A stretch of DNA of 64,000 bases, taken from Microbacterium sp. BR1 (GTDB taxonomy: Bacteria; Actinomycetota; Actinomycetes; Actinomycetales; Microbacteriaceae). Each line of letters opens with the position of its first letter. Within the stretch, counting starts at the first letter, position 1. The DNA lies in NCBI RefSeq assembly GCF_002812725.1, contig NZ_NMUN01000004.1, positions 1 to 64,000 of the forward strand. The letters run 5' to 3'. The notes under the pieces were generated by a model. That model was not told the DNA's origin and made no database searches. It worked only from the letters and a program-made list of their open reading frames with translations. The translations under genes were made by a program, and so were the position numbers. Below, piece by piece: positions 52,525 to 61,366 of this stretch.

Positions 52525-52563
52525 TTCGTGACATACGCCATCGGTGACGCCGTTCGTGACATA
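52525..52563. repeat. Direct repeat TTCGTGACATA before the phosphatase gene
   Basis: TTCGTGACATA occurs at 52525-52535 and 52553-52563, 28 bp apart. The second copy overlaps a TAGGCT -10-like hexamer (52562-52567). A perfect palindrome, GGTCTC-CC-GAGACC (52509-52522), lies immediately upstream. Together they may be a regulatory region for the gene at 52614, but no known operator is recognised. Confidence 0.4.
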
Positions 52564-52613
52564 GGCTGGAAGCGGCGTGGCATCGGGGCCCGTCGGGACG
52601 GAAGTGGGCGAGG

Positions 52614-53216
52614 ATGACGCATTTCATCTACCTCGTTCGACACGGCGAACACCAGGATGCAGAGCACGGGCTCGTCGACGGCCCGTTGTCTCCGCGGGGT
52701 CAGCGTCAGGCATCCCTGATCGCCGATCGGCTGTCCGGAATTCCCCTCAGCGCCGTCTGGCACTCACCGTTGTTGCGGGCGACCGAGACGGCTCGCATGG
52801 TGGCGGAGCGGATGCCGGCGATCACCCCGCAACCCTCGTCGTTGCTCTTCGACTGCGTCCCCTCGGGTATGTCACCCGAGACGCCCGGGGTGTACGAGCC
52901 GTTCTTCGGGTCGGTGACCGACGACGAGATCGAGGCGGGACGGGCTCAGATGGCGGATGCCGTGAGCGAGTTCCTCGTCCGTCGCACCGGCGAGGTGCAC
53001 GAGCTCGTGATCACGCACAACTTCGTCATCAGCTGGTTCGTTCGCGAGGTTCTCGGGGCGCCCGAGTGGCGCTGGATGACGCTCAACCAGGCGCACTGCG
53101 GCCTGACGGTGATCGCGCAGAAGCAGGGGCGGCCGTGGACGCTGCTCACGCACAACGACCTCGCGCACCTGCCGTTCGAACTGCGGACCGGGCTGCCCGA
53201 GACCCACCCGGTCTGA
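52614..53216 (+). CDS. Histidine phosphatase-family protein
   Basis: The 200-aa product has the family's catalytic LVRHGE (R9, H10, G11), the PLSPRGQRQASLIADRL and SPLLRATETA segments, and the second His in VITHNFVISW. These are phosphomonoester hydrolases or mutase-like proteins; substrate unknown. The ATG follows GCGAGG. A TAGGCT hexamer lies about 45 nt upstream, so unlike many neighbours it has a leader. Confidence 0.88.
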   Translation: MTHFIYLVRHGEHQDAEHGLVDGPLSPRGQRQASLIADRLSGIPLSAVWHSPLLRATETARMVAERMPAITPQPSSLLFDCVPSGMSPETPGVYEPFFGSVTDDEIEAGRAQMADAVSEFLVRRTGEVHELVITHNFVISWFVREVLGAPEWRWMTLNQAHCGLTVIAQKQGRPWTLLTHNDLAHLPFELRTGLPETHPV

Positions 53217-53362
53217 GCCCTGGCGCGAGGGGCGTCGGCGTGGCCGTATCCCGCCGCGGGCGTTCGCCGTTCGGTCCGCGCGATCGCAGCAGGTGCGTTC
53301 GCGCCGTCGGGTCTCTCATTGCCGTCGCACCCCGTCGACTCTCCGTCCAATAGTGTCGAGGG

Positions 53363-53626
53363 ATGTTCTGGAGGACCTACGGCACCGTCGTCGGGTGGAT
53401 GCTCGGCGCCGGGGTCGTGGCCGGGGGACTTCTTCTCCTCGCAGTGTGGGTGCTCTTCGGATTGGCGTCGAGTGGCCCGGCCGGTCTCCCGGTCTGGGCT
53501 GGGATCGGCGCCGCCTGCGCTCTCTTCGCGATGCTGATAGCCGCGCCCCTCACCGCCCGTGCGGCGCGGAGGGCGGACAACCACGAGTCGGGTGCACCCA
53601 CCGGATGGGCCGTCTCGTCGTTGTAG
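53363..53626 (+). CDS. 87-aa membrane protein, unknown function
   Basis: The 87-aa product has two hydrophobic helices (about 8-34 and 43-66) and a short basic/hydrophilic tail. No family is recognised. A TAGTGT hexamer (53351-53356) ends 6 nt before the ATG, supporting a leaderless start. The next gene has its own leaderless promoter, so the two are not necessarily co-transcribed. Confidence 0.6.
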   Translation: MFWRTYGTVVGWMLGAGVVAGGLLLLAVWVLFGLASSGPAGLPVWAGIGAACALFAMLIAAPLTARAARRADNHESGAPTGWAVSSL

Positions 53627-53635
53627 ATTTGCGCG

Positions 53636-53932
53636 GTGGAACAGGGGAACCCAGCGCGAGCGCGGACGATACTCGTGTTCCCCGAGTGGGGCCGCCGCGA
53701 AGTCGTCGGTCGCGCTGTTCCGATCTCACCCGAGCTTCGGTATCGGCTCCGGGTCTGGAACGACACCTGGCAGAACGTCCTGGACCCGGTGTTCGAGGTC
53801 AGGTGGCCCGATCCTGAGATCGGACGTCAGTGGATCGCCGAGGGGGAGTCCCTCCTGAGAGATCTCCAGGAGGAGGTCGGACCGGCCTTCCGCGTTGTCG
53901 GCGACTTCGCCGCCTACGATCCCGATGCCTGA
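53636..53932 (+). CDS. 98-aa hypothetical protein
   Basis: The 98-aa product contains PEWGRREVVGRAVPISPELRYRLRVWNDTWQ and a WPDPEIGRQWIAEGESLLRDLQEEVGP helix. It is soluble with no known motif. A TAGATT hexamer (53624-53629) ends 6 nt before the GTG start, in the same arrangement as verified-family genes in the window, which is the main support for the gene. It is convergent with the acetyltransferase gene. Confidence 0.6.
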   Translation: MEQGNPARARTILVFPEWGRREVVGRAVPISPELRYRLRVWNDTWQNVLDPVFEVRWPDPEIGRQWIAEGESLLRDLQEEVGPAFRVVGDFAAYDPDA

Positions 53933-53970
53933 GCCACGCGCCCCAACAGGCGTTCCTGAGCCGGTCGCCA

Positions 53971-54459
53971 TCAAGAGTCGAGCCGCTTGCGCAGCCATAC
54001 GGTCGCGTTCGGGTTGTCGTTGTAGGGCTCGATCGCCTCGAATCCCGCCGAGGCATACAGGCCCCCGGCCGCCGCGAGGGTGTGGTGGGTGTCGAGCACG
54101 AGCTCTGCGGCGCCCCAGGCGCGGGCCCGACGCTCGAGCTCGTCGAGCATCAGGCGCCCCCACCCGCGGCCGCGCGTCGATGGGTCGAGGTACAGGTGCT
54201 TGACCTCGAATCGCACCCCGTCCGGGCCGTCCGCGACGCGCCGGATGCCTCCGCATCCGACCGTGGGACGCACACCCGCCTCGGCGACCTCGTCCTCGAC
54301 CACGAGGAACACGCCGTCCGGGGCGACGAACACCGCTGCATCGGGGTAGGTCGGCCGGTATGCGCCGCCCGGGAACGCCTCGGCCCGGGCCGCGAAGTAC
54401 TCGGTCAGCAGATCGTGGGCGGTCGGAGCATCCGCCGCCATCTCGATGAATCGCACCAC
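53971..54459 (-). CDS. GNAT-family N-acetyltransferase
   Basis: The 162-aa product has the GNAT acetyl-CoA motif: KHLYLDPSTRGRGWGRLMLDELERRA, with RGRGWG as the pyrophosphate-binding loop, and the C-terminal LYASAGFEAIEPY strand. The substrate is unknown. A TAGGCT hexamer ends 6 nt before the first of two adjacent GTG codons on the minus strand, supporting the start at 54459. Confidence 0.87.
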   Translation of the reverse strand: MVRFIEMAADAPTAHDLLTEYFAARAEAFPGGAYRPTYPDAAVFVAPDGVFLVVEDEVAEAGVRPTVGCGGIRRVADGPDGVRFEVKHLYLDPSTRGRGWGRLMLDELERRARAWGAAELVLDTHHTLAAAGGLYASAGFEAIEPYNDNPNATVWLRKRLDS

Positions 54460-54647
54460 ACTTCGAGCCTATGTCGAGGCATCCGTCCATGGTCCGACCC
54501 AATGCCGTGCCGTTCGCACGACGGTTCGCCCGACGCGCCGAGCAACGGGGCGCCTGATCGGAGTGTCGGGCATCGGGCCGTGCGGATGGCACGGCCCCCT
54601 CGGCCCGGCGTCCCGCCCACCCCGGCAGCCGAACCTAGGATGGGCTC

Positions 54648-55460
54648 ATGACGACACGCGTAGCCATCGTGGGCGGAACAGGTCGGCTCGGCGGCGTCGT
54701 GCGCGAGGTCATCGAGGCGACGGAGGGCTACGACGTCGTCGCCGTTCTGTCTTCCCGCAGCGAGATCTCCGAGATCGACGGGTCAGACCTGGTCGTGGAT
54801 GTCTCGTCCCCGGCCGTGTCGATCGACGTCGTCCGCGCGGCCATCGAGCGCGGCATCAACGTCCTCGTCGGCACCTCGGGGTGGTCGCAGGAGCGCATCG
54901 CGCTGGTCCGGCCGCTCGTCGAGGCGGCGGGTACGGGAGTCGTCTTCATTCCGAACTTCTCGCTCGGATCGGTCATCGGCACCGCGCTCGCGGCCGCCGC
55001 GGCTCCGTTCTTCCCCTCGATCGAGATCGTCGAGGCGCACCATGAACGCAAGGTCGATTCGCCGAGCGGCACCGCGGTGCGCACGGCCGAGCTCATGGCC
55101 GCAGCGCGCGAGAGTGTCGGCCCGGTCGAGGCACCGCACACCGACCAGCGCGCCCGCGGCCAGCGCGTCGCGAGCATCCCCGTCCACTCGCTCCGCCGGC
55201 CCGGCGTGATCGCGCGCCAAGAGGTGCTGCTGTCGGGCCCGGGGGAGACGCTGCAGATCGTCCACGACACGGTCGATCCGGCGCTGGCATATGCCCCCGG
55301 CATCCGCATCGCCCTCGACGCCGCCCGCACCGTGCGCGGGGTCGTCGTGGGTCTGGATCGCTTCATCGACATCGGCATTCGCCTCCCCGGTGACGAGCCG
55401 GAGGCTCCCGTCGACGACGGCGGCGTGCCCGGGCAGGTCGCTCGGGTCACCGGACTGTGA
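54648..55460 (+). CDS. dapB: 4-hydroxy-tetrahydrodipicolinate reductase
   Basis: DapB reduces 4-hydroxy-tetrahydrodipicolinate in lysine and diaminopimelate synthesis, needed for peptidoglycan. The 270-aa product has the Rossmann GGTGRLGGVV loop, FIPNFSLGS and the signature EAHHERKVDSPSGTA, with catalytic His and Lys. A TAGGAT hexamer (54636-54641) ends 6 nt before the ATG, so the mRNA is probably leaderless. The next gene overlaps it by 4 nt. dapA, for the previous step, lies 5 kb downstream. Confidence 0.96.
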   Translation: MTTRVAIVGGTGRLGGVVREVIEATEGYDVVAVLSSRSEISEIDGSDLVVDVSSPAVSIDVVRAAIERGINVLVGTSGWSQERIALVRPLVEAAGTGVVFIPNFSLGSVIGTALAAAAAPFFPSIEIVEAHHERKVDSPSGTAVRTAELMAAARESVGPVEAPHTDQRARGQRVASIPVHSLRRPGVIARQEVLLSGPGETLQIVHDTVDPALAYAPGIRIALDAARTVRGVVVGLDRFIDIGIRLPGDEPEAPVDDGGVPGQVARVTGL

Positions 55461-55912
55461 ACGCACGCATCGGCGTGGCCATCATGGCCGCGGTGCTGGT
55501 CCTGTACGTGGTGCTGGTCTCTCAGCGTGCGATCCTGCTGCTCACGACGGGCGACCCGGTCGGGATCACCATGGGCCTCGCGCTGTTCATCCTTCCGGCG
55601 ATCGCGGCGTGGGCGATCGGCCGCGAACTCTGGTTCGGCATTCGGGCCGAGAACGTCGGCCGACGTCTCGAGAGCGAGGGTGCACTGCCCGAAGAGCAGT
55701 TGTCGGTGCGTCCCAGCGGACGCGTCGACCGCGACGAGGCAGAGGCACTCTTCCCGCGGTATCGCGCGGCGGTCGAGTCCGCACCCGATGATTGGCGCGC
55801 CTGGTACCGGCTCGGCCTGGCCTACGACGGCGCGGGAGACAGACGGCGCGCGCGGTCAGCCGTGCGGCAGGCGATCAAGCTCGAATCGGCCGAGCGCCGC
55901 AGCACGACCTGA
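55457..55912 (+). CDS. Membrane protein with a C-terminal tetratricopeptide-like repeat
   Basis: The 151-aa product has two membrane helices (about 5-26 and 38-58). A cytoplasmic domain follows with one TPR-like repeat, APDDWRAWYRLGLAYDGAGDRRRARSAVRQAIKLE (residues about 109-143). Such proteins often serve as scaffolds; the partner is unknown. The GTG start overlaps the dapB stop, so it is translationally coupled to dapB. It is convergent with the next gene. Confidence 0.8.
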   Translation: MNARIGVAIMAAVLVLYVVLVSQRAILLLTTGDPVGITMGLALFILPAIAAWAIGRELWFGIRAENVGRRLESEGALPEEQLSVRPSGRVDRDEAEALFPRYRAAVESAPDDWRAWYRLGLAYDGAGDRRRARSAVRQAIKLESAERRSTT

Positions 55913-55930
55913 CGACGGCGCGCAGAGGGT

Positions 55931-56827
55931 TCAGCGCGCCGCGGGGATCACCGCCGCCACCGCCTCCTCGACGGTGGTGTGCGTGAAGGTGAAACCGGAT
56001 GCCTCGAGCGCTGCGGGTACCACGTGCGCATCGACGAGCAGCACGGCATCGGCCATGTCGCGCCCGAGCGCCGCCCGCAGGGTCCACGCGGGCGCCCGCA
56101 GGATGTACGGCCGGTTCATGCGGCGGGCGAGGGCGAAACCGAGGTCGTTCGCGGTCGCCCGCGTCGGCCCCGACAGGTTGACGGGTCCCTCGAGCTGCGC
56201 ATCGATGACGTGACGGATGGCGCGCACCTCGTCGACGAGCGAGATCCAGGGCCATACCTGGGTCCCGCGGCCCATCGGGCCGCTCAGACCGAACCGGGTC
56301 AGCAGGATGAGGGGTTTCAGCACGCTCTCGGGGTGGACGACGGGCGCGGTCCGCAGCAGCGCGACGCGCGCCGACCCGGCCCCCCGCGCGGCGGCCTCCC
56401 ACTCGACGCACAGGTCGCTCAGGAACCCCCCGCCGGGCCCGGCGTCCTCACGGAACTCGCGCCCCGGGGCAGAGCCGTAGAATCCGACGGCGCTCGCCGA
56501 TACGAGGGCCGGAGCGGCGTCGCCGAGGGCGCGGAGGGCATCCGCGAGCACCCCCGTCGCCTCGAGTCGAGAAGAGACCAGCGTGCGCTTGTACGACGGC
56601 GTCCACGGGATGTGCCCGATGCTCGCCCCGTTGAGGTTGACGACCGCGGTCGCGTCCTCGAGGACGCTCGGGTCGAGCGGCGCGCCGCCCAGCCACGCGA
56701 CCTCGGACGGTGCCGTCGGCTCACGCCGCACGAGCGTCGTCACCTCAGTGCCGTCGGCGAGAAGGCTCTCGGTGAGGGCGCGGCCGATCAGGCCGGACGC
56801 GCCCGCGATGACGACGCGCTGAGACAT
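55931..56827 (-). CDS. TIGR01777-type epimerase-like oxidoreductase
   Basis: The 298-aa product is an extended SDR with a GASGLIGRAL nucleotide-binding loop, VVNLNGASIGHIPWTPSYKR and SASAVGFYGS, the last holding the Ser and Tyr active-site region. These are hallmarks of the TIGR01777/YfcH group. Its reaction is unknown. The frame is open to 57091, but ATG 56827 gives the family start MSQRVVIAGASG. It is followed, in transcription order upstream, by the OsmC-like gene. Confidence 0.9.
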   Translation of the reverse strand: MSQRVVIAGASGLIGRALTESLLADGTEVTTLVRREPTAPSEVAWLGGAPLDPSVLEDATAVVNLNGASIGHIPWTPSYKRTLVSSRLEATGVLADALRALGDAAPALVSASAVGFYGSAPGREFREDAGPGGGFLSDLCVEWEAAARGAGSARVALLRTAPVVHPESVLKPLILLTRFGLSGPMGRGTQVWPWISLVDEVRAIRHVIDAQLEGPVNLSGPTRATANDLGFALARRMNRPYILRAPAWTLRAALGRDMADAVLLVDAHVVPAALEASGFTFTHTTVEEAVAAVIPAAR

Positions 56828-56841
56828 CCGGTCCGCCCGCC

Positions 56842-57267
56842 TCAGGCGAGCGTTGCCTCGAGCGTGATCTCGATGCCCGCGAGCGCCTGCGAGACGGGGC
56901 AGCCCGTCTTCGCGTCCTGCGCGATGCGGGCGAAGTCCTCGGCGCTCAGGCCGGGAACGACCGCATTGACGTTGAGGTGGCTGCCCGTGATGCCCGTGCC
57001 CGGAACGAAGGTGACGGATGCCGTGGTGTCCACGCTCTCGGGCGGGGTGCCGTTCTCGCTCAGCGCGTGCGAGAGAGCCATGCTGAAGCACGAGGAGTGC
57101 GCCGCGGCGATGAGCTCTTCGGGCGTGGTGACCGACGACGATCCCTGCGAGCGGGCCTTCCAGTTGACATCGAACGTTCCGGCGCCGGACGTGTCGAGGG
57201 CGACCGTTCCGGACCCGTCCATCAGGCTGCCCTTCCAGGCGGTGCTGGCTTCGCTCGTAACGCTCAT
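56842..57267 (-). CDS. OsmC-family peroxiredoxin
   Basis: The 141-aa product has the two reactive cysteines of the OsmC/Ohr family: C60 in AAHSSCFSMAL and C123 in KTGCPVSQAL. It reduces organic hydroperoxides using lipoylated or other thiol partners. The start at 57267 follows GGAGGATCCCC; an in-frame ATG at 57300 is less likely. It lies 14 nt upstream of the TIGR01777 gene on the same strand and they are probably co-transcribed. Confidence 0.93.
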   Translation of the reverse strand: MSVTSEASTAWKGSLMDGSGTVALDTSGAGTFDVNWKARSQGSSSVTTPEELIAAAHSSCFSMALSHALSENGTPPESVDTTASVTFVPGTGITGSHLNVNAVVPGLSAEDFARIAQDAKTGCPVSQALAGIEITLEATLA

Positions 57268-57409
57268 GGGGATCCTCCGGGGTGGTGTGCGCGGCTTCAT
57301 CGTCGCGCGTGAGGGGCGACGATGCTCTCCCGTCAGCCTAATCCGGGGGAGCCGTTCGTGGGTCGACCGTGCCCGAAGTCGGATGCGAGAGATCGGCGCT
57401 CGCGAAGCG

Positions 57410-57997
57410 TTAGAACGCGGGGCGCGCGCGCCCGACGATCCCCGCGCGCTGCAGCACGAGGTACAGCTGGCAGCCGAGACAGAGCCCGAAAACGGCGTTG
57501 AGGAACGCGGCGATTAACGCCGCGGCGGCCGCGATCGGCAGCGCCCAGGGGACTCCGGCGAGGTGCAGGATCAGCCCGATCGTCACGACGAACAGCCCGA
57601 CACCCTGCGCGAACCGCGGCGGGCGCGGATCTTCGAGCTCGGTGGGCGGCTTCAGGCGCGGACGGATGACTCGCCGAAACAGCACACCCCACGGCGCCGT
57701 GCGCGGCGAGAGGACGCCCCACAGGAACAGGAGGGCGATCACGAGCAGCAGCAGGAACGCGGGGTCGAGGGCGCGCTGTGCGACGGACGCGATGCTGACG
57801 GCCCATCCGGCACCCGGGACGAAGGTCGCGTCCGCGAGGGGTTGGTAGGCGAACCATCCGAAGCTCTGAGCGGTTGCCGTCGACAGCCCGGTCAATCCGA
57901 GCACGACGGCGACGGCCAGCAGGAAGGCGGTGATGGATGCGGCGAAGCGCGGGCCGCGTGGGTCGATGCCCGCGGGCGTGGCGGGTCGATCAGACAC
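57410..57997 (-). CDS. DUF4395-type membrane protein
   Basis: The 195-aa product has about four helices and ends with an FGLCLGCQLY segment, whose CLGC pair is the DUF4395 hallmark. Basic loops (RRVIRPRLKPPTELEDPRPPRFAQG) face the cytosol. It overlaps the upstream thioredoxin-like gene by 8 nt; the pairing suggests a thiol-redox role at the membrane, an inference from context and the CxxC. Confidence 0.85.
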   Translation of the reverse strand: MSDRPATPAGIDPRGPRFAASITAFLLAVAVVLGLTGLSTATAQSFGWFAYQPLADATFVPGAGWAVSIASVAQRALDPAFLLLLVIALLFLWGVLSPRTAPWGVLFRRVIRPRLKPPTELEDPRPPRFAQGVGLFVVTIGLILHLAGVPWALPIAAAAALIAAFLNAVFGLCLGCQLYLVLQRAGIVGRARPAF

Positions 57998-58448
57998 GTT
58001 CCGGCTCCGCTTCGGGCTCGGTTTGCGCCCCGGTGAGCCGCGTCAGCTCCATCTCGACGACATCGCGCCGCGGAACGCCGCCGAAACGGGTCTGCACGAC
58101 GCCGTCACGATCCAGGATGAGCGTGGTGGGGGTCTGCAGGACGTGGAAGTGCTTGGCGATGTCGGGGCGGTGCGTGAGGTCGACGTCGAGGTGCCGCACC
58201 CCGGGCCGAGCATCGGCGACCGATGACAGCGTGCGGTGGACGCCCGGGCACCGCGAGCACATCTCGGTGCTGAACTGCAGCAGCGTGGCGACGTCGCCCA
58301 GGCCGTCGGCGCCCAATCGGGCGGGTTCCACGACCTCATGTGGGACGTGGTGGCGCGCTCGGCCCTGGTTCCAGCGAACGGCGAGGCCCGCGACGACGGT
58401 GACCGTCAGGAGGACGGCCAATCCGATCAGGGCTTCAACGAGAGTCAC
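57990..58448 (-). CDS. Membrane-anchored thioredoxin-family protein
   Basis: The 152-aa product has one N-terminal helix (about 3-25), then a thioredoxin fold with the CxxC active site in FSTEMCSRCPGV (C64, C67), the cis-Pro region QTPTTLILDRDG, and a charged C-terminal tail. The GTG at 58448 was taken as start because the longer frame is uncharacteristic. Its end overlaps the DUF4395 gene by 8 nt. It probably transfers electrons to or from the DUF4395 protein's cysteine pair. Confidence 0.88.
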   Translation of the reverse strand: MTLVEALIGLAVLLTVTVVAGLAVRWNQGRARHHVPHEVVEPARLGADGLGDVATLLQFSTEMCSRCPGVHRTLSSVADARPGVRHLDVDLTHRPDIAKHFHVLQTPTTLILDRDGVVQTRFGGVPRRDVVEMELTRLTGAQTEPEAEPERV

Positions 58449-58551
58449 AGCAACCCAGGATAGGCGTGTACGACGGGGCCGGCCGCGTTCGTCCGACTTT
58501 TGACGGCTCCGCCGTAACAAACGGACGCATGCTCGCGGGTAGTCTGGGCGC

Positions 58552-59310
58552 GTGACCGATGCCGCTGCCTCCGCCGAGTCCACCGTTCCCCCCGTCGAGT
58601 TCCGCTCCGACATGACCGTCGAGCTCGTGCGTTCGAGCGCCTCCGACAGCGACGTGCTGTTCGCCGCGCGCGTATCGACCATGGGTGAGCAGACGCTCGA
58701 CGAGGCCGCCTCGGGCGCCGAAGCATCCGGTCGCGACCGCGGGCTGATCAACTACCTCATGCGCGACCGCCACGGTTCGCCCTTCGAGCACAACTCGATG
58801 ACCTTCTACGTCCAAGCGCCGATCTTCGTGTTCCGCGAGTTCATGCGGCACCGCATCGCGTCGTACAACGAAGAGTCGGGTCGCTACCGGGAGCTCCGCC
58901 CGGTGTTCTACGTCCCCGCCGCGGACCGCCGCCTCATCCAGGTCGGCAAGCCGGGCGCCTACGAGTTCCTCGCCGGAACCCCCGAGCAGACCGCGCTGAC
59001 CGATGCCGTCACGCGCGAGGCATCCGTCCACGCGTTCGAGGCGTACCAGCGGATGCTCGATGCCGGCGTTGCTCGCGAGGTCGCCCGCATCGTGCTGCCC
59101 CTCAACACGTATTCGTCGATGTACGTGACGATGAACGCCCGTGCGTTGATGAACTTCCTGTCGCTGCGCACCAAGCGCGAGGGCACGCACTTCCCGTCGT
59201 TCCCGCAGCGCGAGATCGAGATGGTCGCCGAGCAGATGGAGCGCATCTGGGCGGAGCTGATGCCGTTCACGCACGCATCGTTCAACGGCAACGGCCGCGT
59301 CGCGCCCTGA
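58552..59310 (+). CDS. thyX: FAD-dependent thymidylate synthase
   Basis: ThyX makes dTMP from dUMP using FAD and methylenetetrahydrofolate. The 252-aa product has the ThyX motif RHRIASYNEESGRY (residues 99-112) and the C-terminal NARALMNFLSLR segment. The GTG start follows a TAGTCT hexamer (58540-58545) by 6 nt, so the mRNA is probably leaderless. Its position near dapB, dapA and rnj is the standard actinobacterial arrangement. Confidence 0.97.
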   Translation: MTDAAASAESTVPPVEFRSDMTVELVRSSASDSDVLFAARVSTMGEQTLDEAASGAEASGRDRGLINYLMRDRHGSPFEHNSMTFYVQAPIFVFREFMRHRIASYNEESGRYRELRPVFYVPAADRRLIQVGKPGAYEFLAGTPEQTALTDAVTREASVHAFEAYQRMLDAGVAREVARIVLPLNTYSSMYVTMNARALMNFLSLRTKREGTHFPSFPQREIEMVAEQMERIWAELMPFTHASFNGNGRVAP

Positions 59311-59326
59311 GACGCGGGCAGGTCAC

Positions 59327-60091
59327 ATGGCCAAGACGGCGCTGATCACGGGTGCCAGCTCGGGGCTGGGCGCCGAGTACGCGCGGCAACTGGCCGCACG
59401 CGGTGCCAACCTCGTGTTGGTCGCCCGCGATCGCGGGGAGCTCGAGCGCCTGGGGGCTGAGCTCGCGCACGCCCACGGGATCTCGTACGAGGTGCTCGCC
59501 GCGGATCTGACCAAGCCGCGCCAGCGCGACAGGGTGACGGCCCGCCTCTCCGAAACGGCGCGACCGATCGAGATGCTCGTCAACAACGCCGGTTTCGGGC
59601 TGGATCTCGCGTTCGAGCGCAACGACATCGAGGATGAGGCGCGGCACCTGGCCCTGCACGTCGAGGTGCCGATGCGACTCATGCACGCGGCGCTCCCCGG
59701 CATGCTCGATCGCGGCAGCGGCCGGATCGTCAATGTCGCCTCGGTCGCGGGCTTCATCCCGCGGTCCACCTACGGCGCCTGCAAGGGCTGGCTGATCAGC
59801 TTCAGCCGGTGGGCGAACGGGCGGTATGCGCCGCGCGGGGTGACCGTCACGGCGGTGTGCCCGGGCTTCACGCACACCGGCTTTCACGGGCGGATGGGTC
59901 TCGCGCCCGGCGACGAGGGGGTGCCGGGGGCGCTCTGGCTCGACGCATCCGACGTCGTCTCGGAATCGTTGCGCGACATCGCCCGGGGCAAGGCCGTGTC
60001 GGTGCCGTCGCTGCTCTACAAGGCGCTCGTGGCTCTGACGCGGTTCGTGCCGCCGTCGTTCGCCGCCCGGGTGGGCGAGCGCGGACGCTGA
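59327..60091 (+). CDS. Short-chain dehydrogenase/reductase
   Basis: The 254-aa product has the classical SDR cofactor loop TGASSGLG, LVNNAGFG, and the catalytic Ser and Tyr/Lys in VNVASVAGF and YGACKG. The substrate is unknown. It starts 16 nt after thyX, probably in the same transcription unit. It is not a usual member of the dapB-thyX-dapA cluster and may be an insertion. Confidence 0.9.
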   Translation: MAKTALITGASSGLGAEYARQLAARGANLVLVARDRGELERLGAELAHAHGISYEVLAADLTKPRQRDRVTARLSETARPIEMLVNNAGFGLDLAFERNDIEDEARHLALHVEVPMRLMHAALPGMLDRGSGRIVNVASVAGFIPRSTYGACKGWLISFSRWANGRYAPRGVTVTAVCPGFTHTGFHGRMGLAPGDEGVPGALWLDASDVVSESLRDIARGKAVSVPSLLYKALVALTRFVPPSFAARVGERGR

Positions 60092-60153
60092 TCTCGGGGC
60101 CGATTCGTCCTGGTCGCCCGGGGACGGCACGACCCCGAGTACGCAAAGGAGCT

Positions 60154-60210
60154 ATGAACTACCTGTCCACGCGCTCCGGGGTGGGGGCTTACGACACCGC
60201 GGCCCGATAA
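60154..60210 (+). CDS. 18-aa short ORF directly upstream of dapA, possible leader peptide
   Basis: A tiny frame starts at an ATG preceded by an excellent ribosome binding site, AAAGGAG, two nt upstream of it. It encodes MNYLSTRSGVGAYDTAAR and stops at TAA only 10 nt before the dapA ATG. The stop overlaps a TAACCT -10-like hexamer. Coding cannot be proven from one sequence; a leader peptide, a small protein or chance are all possible. Confidence 0.4.
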   Translation: MNYLSTRSGVGAYDTAAR

Positions 60211-60220
60211 CCTAGGAACC

Positions 60221-61198
60221 ATGACGCACACCGCCAATCCCTTCGGTCAGGTGCTGGTCGCGCTCGTCACCCCGATGACGGCCGACGGCGAGGTTGACTG
60301 GCCCGCGGTCGAGAAGCACATCGACGACGTCATCACGGCGGGCGCCGACGGCATCGTCGTCACCGGCACGACCGGTGAGACCAGCACGCTGACGGATGCC
60401 GAGAAGCTCCGGCTCGTCGAGGTCGGCAAGGACGTCTCGGCCGGTCGCGCCAAGATCATCACGGGCGGCGGATCGAACGAGACCGCGCACGCGATCGGGC
60501 TCTACAAGGCGAGCGAGAAGGCCGGCGCCGACGGCATCATGATCGTCACGCCGTACTACAACAAGCCGACGCAGGCCGGCATCCTGACGCACTTCCGCCT
60601 CGTCGCGGACGCGACGGACCTGCCCGTCATCCTCTACGACATCCCGGGCCGGACCGGCGTCGAGATCAAGTACGAGACGATCCTGCGGCTCGCCAAGCAC
60701 CCGAACATCCTCGCCGTGAAGGATGCGAAGGGCGACTTCAGCGAAGTGAGCCGCGTGCTCAACCAGACCGACCTGATGTACTTCTCGGGCGACGACGCGA
60801 ACGTGCTTCCGCACCTGGCGATCGGGGCCTCGGGGCTCATCGGTGTCACGGCGAACATCACCGCGACCCCGTACCGGACGATCGTGGACGCCGTGAACCG
60901 TGGCGACCTCGCCGCCGCGACGGCCGCGCACAAGCAGCTCGAGCCTCTGGTTCGCGCCGTCATGACGCTCGTGCCGGGCACGGTTGCGGCGAAGTACATC
61001 CTGCACGGCCTCGGCCGCATCGGCAGCCCGCGCGTGCGCCTGCCGCTCGTCGGTCCCGAGGAATGGGAGGCAGCGGCGATCGAGGACGAGCTCGCCCTCG
61101 TCCGCGAGGTCGCCGGCGCCGACTTCTCGAACTTCCGCCCCGACCGCAACGCGGCCGCGGGCGGCGCCCTGCCGAAGATCCACGGTACGACCCGCTAG
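60221..61198 (+). CDS. dapA: 4-hydroxy-tetrahydrodipicolinate synthase
   Basis: DapA condenses pyruvate and aspartate semialdehyde at the branch point to lysine and diaminopimelate. The 325-aa TIM-barrel enzyme has TGTTGE (T50-T51), Tyr139 in VILYDIPGR, and the Schiff-base K167 in ILAVKDAKGD. A -10-like TAACCT (60208-60213) ends 7 nt before the ATG, so dapA may be leaderless from its own promoter, and a short ORF lies immediately before it. rnj follows on the same strand. Confidence 0.97.
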   Translation: MTHTANPFGQVLVALVTPMTADGEVDWPAVEKHIDDVITAGADGIVVTGTTGETSTLTDAEKLRLVEVGKDVSAGRAKIITGGGSNETAHAIGLYKASEKAGADGIMIVTPYYNKPTQAGILTHFRLVADATDLPVILYDIPGRTGVEIKYETILRLAKHPNILAVKDAKGDFSEVSRVLNQTDLMYFSGDDANVLPHLAIGASGLIGVTANITATPYRTIVDAVNRGDLAAATAAHKQLEPLVRAVMTLVPGTVAAKYILHGLGRIGSPRVRLPLVGPEEWEAAAIEDELALVREVAGADFSNFRPDRNAAAGGALPKIHGTTR

Positions 61199-61366
61199 GT
61201 ACGATTCCCGCTCGCCCGCCTCGGTATTCCACGACCCGCGGGACCAGGAGACGGGCACCACCCGCCCAGCCGGGCGGACCCACAGACCACAGCCGCGGAC
61301 CCCTCACCGGGCCGCGCACACCACAACAACACACGATCGGATGCCTCGGCGCATCCTGGAGGCAGC

